This document shows positions 60,347-64,000 of a stretch of 64,000 nucleotides of DNA, one piece after another. Numbering within the stretch: position 1 is the first letter of the stretch; each line of letters starts with the position of its first letter. The stretch spans positions 1-64,000 of the forward strand of contig CAJUJM010000050.1 in assembly GCA_910586755.1 (NCBI GenBank). The letters run 5' to 3'. This DNA is from an uncultured Lachnospiraceae bacterium (GTDB lineage: Bacteria; Bacillota; Clostridia; Lachnospirales; Lachnospiraceae). Below the pieces are notes generated by a model that saw only the letters and a list, made by a program, of their open reading frames with translations, searched no databases and was not told the origin of the DNA. The position numbers and the translations under genes are program-made.

Positions 60347-60840
60347 TATACGTGGATCTCGATTTTTCTGCCAGTAGGCTGATACTGGTAGTAGCGGACT
60401 CCGGCAGCGTTCAGCATCCTTTTAGAAGCTTTTACAGCCGGGGTATCGGCATATTTGTCACAGGCGTAAATCAGGGTCTTAATTCCCGCCTGGATAATGG
60501 CTTTTGCACACTCATTGCAGGGAAACAGGGTCACATAGAGCTTGCTTCCCTCCAGGCTTCCTCCCCGGTAGTTTAAAATCGCATTGAGCTCACTGTGGGT
60601 GGAGTAATAATACTTTGCGTTATAGGGATCCTCCTTTTCCCCTTCCTTCCCCCAGGGAAATTCGTCGTCAGAGCATCCTGTGGGGAACCCATTGTAACCC
60701 ATAGACAAAATCTTATTGTCCCCGCTGACGATGCAGGCTCCCACCTGAGTGCTGGGATCCTTGGATCTCTTTGCAGAAAGTTCTGCCACCCCCATAAAAT
60801 ACTCATCCCATGTAATATAATCTTTTCTCTTGTCTGACAT
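60346..60840 (-). CDS. dCMP deaminase family protein
   Basis: 164 residues, ComEB-like. Zinc-binding motifs HSELNAIL (His 82, Glu 84) and PCNECAKAI (Cys 108, Cys 111), with the N-terminal DPSTQVGACIV. Converts dCMP to dUMP for dTTP synthesis (family role). ATG with AAGGAGAAG. Confidence 0.93.
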   Translation of the reverse strand: MSDKRKDYITWDEYFMGVAELSAKRSKDPSTQVGACIVSGDNKILSMGYNGFPTGCSDDEFPWGKEGEKEDPYNAKYYYSTHSELNAILNYRGGSLEGSKLYVTLFPCNECAKAIIQAGIKTLIYACDKYADTPAVKASKRMLNAAGVRYYQYQPTGRKIEIHV

Positions 60841-60852
60841 TTCCTTCTCCTT

Positions 60853-61908
60853 TTATGCTTTTATAATATGGTATCCCGCCGCCTTAGTCAGGCGGTTCAT
60901 AATGGCCTGACCAATCTGATCTCCGGGAAAGCTTTCTGAAAAAATCACATCTGCCTCTAAATCATCAAATTCCCGAAGCACTGCATACAGATTGTGAGCC
61001 ACTGTTTCTTCTCTGGCCCGGATGCCGATAGACCGAATCATCCCTGCAGGGTAGCAGGATCGGGTTTCGTCTGTACAGATAATTCCCACCCGTTCTCCTC
61101 CTTTTAACGCTTCCCTGGCTAAACGGTTAATGGTTCGGACCACCTGCTCCATCTCCCCCTCTACCAGCGTCATCCGGGCCTTTGGCGCATAGTGGCGGTA
61201 TTTCATTCCTGGCGCTTTAGGCCGGACTCCTTCTTTCACAGGGCCCACAATAGCCGGGTCAATTTCCACCTGCCCCAGGGCGTCCTTTATCATTTCCATA
61301 GTAACCGCGCCGGGCCTTAGGATAACCGGAACAGGGCCGGTAACATCCACTATGGTAGACTCCACGCCAATTCCCACCGGGCCGCCGTCTATGATCATCT
61401 CTATCCTGCCGGCCATGTCCTGCCATACATGGCCGGCAGTCGTAGGACTTGGCCTTCCGGATCGGTTGGCGCTGGGGGCCGCAACCGGTACTCCGGCCAA
61501 CCGTATCAGCGCCCGTGCAATGGGATCCGAAGGCATCCGCACCGCCACGGTATCCAGCCCGCCTGTTGTCCCGCAGGGGACAATCTCTTTTTTCTTAAAC
61601 ACCATAGTCAGAGGGCCGGGCCAGTACAGCTCCATCAGACTTTTTGCTGCATCAGGAATCTCTGCTGCCAAAGATTCCAATTCTTCCGGCGCTGAGATAT
61701 GGACAATAAGAGGATTGTCAGAAGGCCGCCCTTTTGCAGCATAGATCTTCTTGGCCGCTTCCTCGTCCAAACCGTTGGCTCCCAGGCCGTAAACCGTTTC
61801 TGTGGGAAACGCCACCAGGCCGCCTTTTTTTAAAATTTCGGCTGCTTCTGCCAGCTCCTCATCTTTGACCTTATGAGGATTTAAAATCTGTATCTGTTTT
61901 GTCTCCAC
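60853..61908 (-). CDS. L-threonylcarbamoyladenylate synthase, Sua5 type
   Basis: Makes threonylcarbamoyl-AMP for t6A tRNA modification. 351 residues: YrdC domain (about 15-205, KGGLVAFPTETVYGLGANGL, KGRPSDNPLIVHI, VAAPSANRSGRPSPT) and the C-terminal Sua5 domain (about 235-351), which single-domain YrdC lacks. Linker PGMKYRHYAPKA. Start ATG near the dnaB end; promoter not seen. Confidence 0.95.
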   Translation of the reverse strand: METKQIQILNPHKVKDEELAEAAEILKKGGLVAFPTETVYGLGANGLDEEAAKKIYAAKGRPSDNPLIVHISAPEELESLAAEIPDAAKSLMELYWPGPLTMVFKKKEIVPCGTTGGLDTVAVRMPSDPIARALIRLAGVPVAAPSANRSGRPSPTTAGHVWQDMAGRIEMIIDGGPVGIGVESTIVDVTGPVPVILRPGAVTMEMIKDALGQVEIDPAIVGPVKEGVRPKAPGMKYRHYAPKARMTLVEGEMEQVVRTINRLAREALKGGERVGIICTDETRSCYPAGMIRSIGIRAREETVAHNLYAVLREFDDLEADVIFSESFPGDQIGQAIMNRLTKAAGYHIIKA

Positions 61909-61939
61909 TTTTTATCACTCCTCAGCATGGTGGACGAAG

Positions 61940-61980
61940 GCCGCCATAGGACGCGCCTTTTGGCGCCGCCCCATCGCGGC
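61940..61980 (-). repeat. GC-rich nested hairpin after dnaB
   Basis: GCCGC (61940-61944) pairs with GCGGC (61976-61980), enclosing GCGCC-TTTT-GGCGC (61953-61966). It lies in the 105-bp gap between dnaB and the Sua5 gene. No T-run follows, so processing, pausing or a weak terminator are possible. Confidence 0.45.
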
Positions 61981-62013
61981 TGAATTGTTGCTTATATACC
62001 TTACGGGTATCTT

Positions 62014-63348
62014 TTATTCTCTTGCCATATTAACAAACTTGGTATACTCGGGACGCCATAGAAGTTCTACTGTGCCGATAGGGCCGTTACGCTGTTTGGC
62101 AATGATGATTTCCGCCACATTAGGCTTCTCTGTGTCTTTATTGTAGTAATCATCTCGATATAAAAACATTACCACGTCCGCATCCTGCTCAATGGCTCCT
62201 GATTCCCTCAGGTCTGAAAGCATGGGACGGTGATCCTGTCTGGTCTCACAGGCGCGGCTTAACTGGGACAAAGCCACAACCGGGGCATTCATCTCTCTGG
62301 CAAGTGCCTTTAAGGAACGGGAAATCTCGGAGATCTCCTGCTGACGGTTATCGCCGCCCCGTCCGCTTCCGCTCATAAGCTGCAGGTAATCAATAATAAT
62401 CATGGAAAGGCCATACTCCAGCTTCATCTTCCTGCACTTGGAACGCAGCTCAGTGATGGAAATACCCGGAGTATCGTCAATGATCAGTTTAGATCCGCCG
62501 ATAATCCCAATGCCCTCTACCACTGCGTCCCAGTCTGCGTCTGTCAGGCTGCCGGTACGAAGCTTTTGGGAGTCCACATTGGACTCCATGGACAGCATAC
62601 GGTTTACCAGCTGTTCCTTTGACATCTCCAGGCTGAAAATCATGCAGGGCATATTTTTCTTTACTGCTACATGATCCACCAGATTTAAGACAAAAGCAGT
62701 TTTTCCCATAGAGGGGCGGGCTGCAATCAAAATAAAATCAGAGGGCTGCATCCCCGATGTTTTATAGTCCAGGTCAAGAAACCCGGTAGGAATACCGGTA
62801 ACCGCACCCTGGTTGCGGGAAGCTGTCTCTATTTTTTCCAGAACATTCAATGCCACCTGACGGATGGGTACAAAATCTCCGCCGCTCCGATCCTGAAGAA
62901 GATTAAAGACAGATTTCTCCGTCATAGCCAGAATATCTTCCAGCTTTTCTTTTCCTGCATAACAGGTGTTGGCAATCTCTTCATTTATCTTTATCAGTTT
63001 CCTGAGGACTGCTTTCTCCCGGACAATATTGGCATAGGAGCGGACATTGGCCGATGTCGGCACCGTGGTGATGATATCGCGGACAAATTCCAGGCTGCTG
63101 ACCTCCGGAGGCACATCCTTCTCCTTCAGCCGATCCTGCAAAGTAACCAGATCCACCGGTTTCCCTTCATTAAACAGCTCTACCATTGACTCAAACATCA
63201 CGCCGTACTGGTGTTGATAGAATTCATCTGCCGTTACAATCTCAGACGCGGCGATAATGGCATCCCTGTCCATCAGCATGGAACCGATGACCGACTGCTC
63301 CGCCTCAATGCTGTGAGGAAGCACCCGTTTCATCAGATTTTCATCCAT
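62014..63348 (-). CDS. dnaB: Replicative DNA helicase DnaB
   Basis: Hexameric 5'-3' helicase at the replication fork. 444 residues: N-terminal DnaB_N domain (about 8-110, HSIEAEQSVIGSMLMD) and C-terminal RecA-like ATPase with Walker A ARPSMGKTAF (Lys 216), Walker B MIIIDYLQLM and SQLSRACETR. ATG overlaps the rplI stop (TAATG). Confidence 0.98.
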   Translation of the reverse strand: MDENLMKRVLPHSIEAEQSVIGSMLMDRDAIIAASEIVTADEFYQHQYGVMFESMVELFNEGKPVDLVTLQDRLKEKDVPPEVSSLEFVRDIITTVPTSANVRSYANIVREKAVLRKLIKINEEIANTCYAGKEKLEDILAMTEKSVFNLLQDRSGGDFVPIRQVALNVLEKIETASRNQGAVTGIPTGFLDLDYKTSGMQPSDFILIAARPSMGKTAFVLNLVDHVAVKKNMPCMIFSLEMSKEQLVNRMLSMESNVDSQKLRTGSLTDADWDAVVEGIGIIGGSKLIIDDTPGISITELRSKCRKMKLEYGLSMIIIDYLQLMSGSGRGGDNRQQEISEISRSLKALAREMNAPVVALSQLSRACETRQDHRPMLSDLRESGAIEQDADVVMFLYRDDYYNKDTEKPNVAEIIIAKQRNGPIGTVELLWRPEYTKFVNMARE

Positions 63349-63794
63349 TATGCTTCCTGTACCTTTACTGTCAGCTTACCGGTTACATCCCTGTGAAGTT
63401 TTACCGGCACCTCATGGGTTCCGAAAGTCTTGATTGCGTCCGGAAGCACCAGCTTTTTCTTATCAATATCCAGTCCAAGCTGCTCTGACGCCGCCTTGGC
63501 AATTTCTTTACCGGATATGGAGCCAAAGGCTTTTCCACCTTCTCCTGCTTTCATAGTCAGGGTAACGGACAATTTTTCTAACTTGGCAGCAAGCTCTTTT
63601 GCCGCAGCAAGCTGCTCTGCCGCAATCCTGTCAGCATTGGCCTGCTGAAGCTTTAAATCATTAAGGTTTTTGGGGGTAGCTTCTACTCCCAGTTTTTTGG
63701 GAAGAATAAAGTTGCGGGCATAGCCGTCGTTTACATTTACAATCTGCCCCTTTTTTCCTAACGTTTTTACATCCTCTAATAATACAACCTGCAT
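63348..63794 (-). CDS. rplI: 50S ribosomal protein L9
   Basis: 148 residues, full length. N-terminal L9 signature MQVVLLEDVKTLGKKGQIVN, YARNFILPK, a long connecting helix (LQQANADRIAAEQLAAAKEL), and the C-terminal domain. Overlaps both gdpP and dnaB by one base (TAATG at each junction), the usual gdpP-rplI-dnaB order of Firmicutes. Confidence 0.98.
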   Translation of the reverse strand: MQVVLLEDVKTLGKKGQIVNVNDGYARNFILPKKLGVEATPKNLNDLKLQQANADRIAAEQLAAAKELAAKLEKLSVTLTMKAGEGGKAFGSISGKEIAKAASEQLGLDIDKKKLVLPDAIKTFGTHEVPVKLHRDVTGKLTVKVQEA

Positions 63795-64000
63795 TACGTA
63801 ATATCTCCCTTCTCTAACATCTGTGAAATAACTTCCCGAATCCGGGCTTTTGCCTCATCTATGGACATTCCTGTCAACTGGGCTCCCGCCATATTCCGGT
63901 GACCGCCTCCGCCTAAATATTCCATCATGACCTGAACATTGATATCATCAATGGATCTGGCGCTTACAAAAATTGTTCCGTTATACAGAGTCAATACCAC
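63794..64000 (-). CDS. gdpP: C-terminal end of a GdpP-type DHH-DHHA1 phosphodiesterase
   Basis: The final 68 codons of a longer gene that continues past the right edge of the window. The DHHA1 motif GGGGHRNMAGAQL is visible and the neighbour order gdpP-rplI-dnaB supports the name. GdpP breaks down cyclic di-AMP at the membrane (family knowledge); the GGDEF-like and DHH parts lie outside the window. Confidence 0.88.
   Translation of the reverse strand: MVLTLYNGTIFVSARSIDDINVQVMMEYLGGGGHRNMAGAQLTGMSIDEAKARIREVISQMLEKGDIT

Noticed and set aside
1..64000. CRISPR arrays, tRNA or rRNA genes, complete insertion sequences, prophage
   Set aside because: No regularly spaced repeats, cloverleaf genes, transposase or phage structural genes were recognised in the window.

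Overview
The window looks like a chromosomal segment of a low-to-mid GC anaerobic Firmicute, most likely a gut-type Lachnospiraceae (Clostridium cluster XIV). The support is a SpoVT-type sporulation regulator, a Rex-type operator site upstream of adhE, several carbohydrate ABC operons each with an AraC/YesN-type regulator, DUF1848, VanW and ECF-transporter genes, and strong AGGAGG ribosome-binding sites. The species cannot be named from the sequence. No tRNA, rRNA, CRISPR array or complete insertion sequence was seen.

Layout. 1-2157: 5' part of a sugar-binding lipoprotein gene (cut by the window edge) and a divergent AraC regulator. 2234-9665: a minus-strand operon, tctC-tctB-tctA (tripartite tricarboxylate transporter), a PHP/DUF3604-like protein and a cytoplasmic sulfatase, with a LacI regulator gene upstream; two LacI-type palindromes about 155 bp apart flank a consensus tctC promoter. 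9689-12335: ywlG-like gene, bioY (with a BirA-type operator over its promoter) and a CPA2-type antiporter. 12387-17047: a secreted 5'-nucleotidase with an internal LysM domain, a chemoreceptor gene cut short by an in-frame amber codon, and spoVT. 17208-18571: a methyltransferase and a Crp/Fnr regulator, divergent and AT-rich. 18891-22292: adhE and a small phosphotransferase. 22367-27471: carbohydrate ABC transporter, PhnP-like hydrolase and AraC regulator. 27505-31459: a broken AAA-ATPase remnant, DUF1848, and a TetR regulator with two membrane proteins. 31571-41880: Cu/Zn-SOD-like protein, then a polysaccharide-use locus (heparinase II/III family protein, an unknown toroid-like protein, two ABC permeases, a clearly broken binding-protein gene, and a YesM/YesN two-component system). 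41877-43434: MATE exporter behind a structured leader RNA. 43518-45927: an AT-rich two-gene cassette (125-residue unknown protein plus SAMHD1-like HD hydrolase) behind its own promoter, an L10-leader-like RNA element and an intrinsic terminator. 46018-64000: mostly housekeeping genes (mfd, pth, ECF S component, FAD protein, trmL, aminotransferase, Lrp regulator, AIRS-like protein, VanW protein, a 34-residue membrane peptide, exonuclease, nth, radical SAM protein, dCMP deaminase, Sua5, dnaB, rplI, gdpP end).

The most interesting parts are the HD-hydrolase cassette under what looks like a ribosomal-protein L10 leader with an attenuator (43518-45927), the leader RNA with mutually exclusive pairings before the MATE exporter (41912-42018), and the coupling of a tricarboxylate-type transporter with an intracellular sulfatase. 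Two kinds of gene decay are visible at base level: a 14-bp tandem duplication plus internal loss in an ABC binding protein, and a single amber codon in a chemoreceptor. All family calls come from reading motifs by eye; no database search was run.
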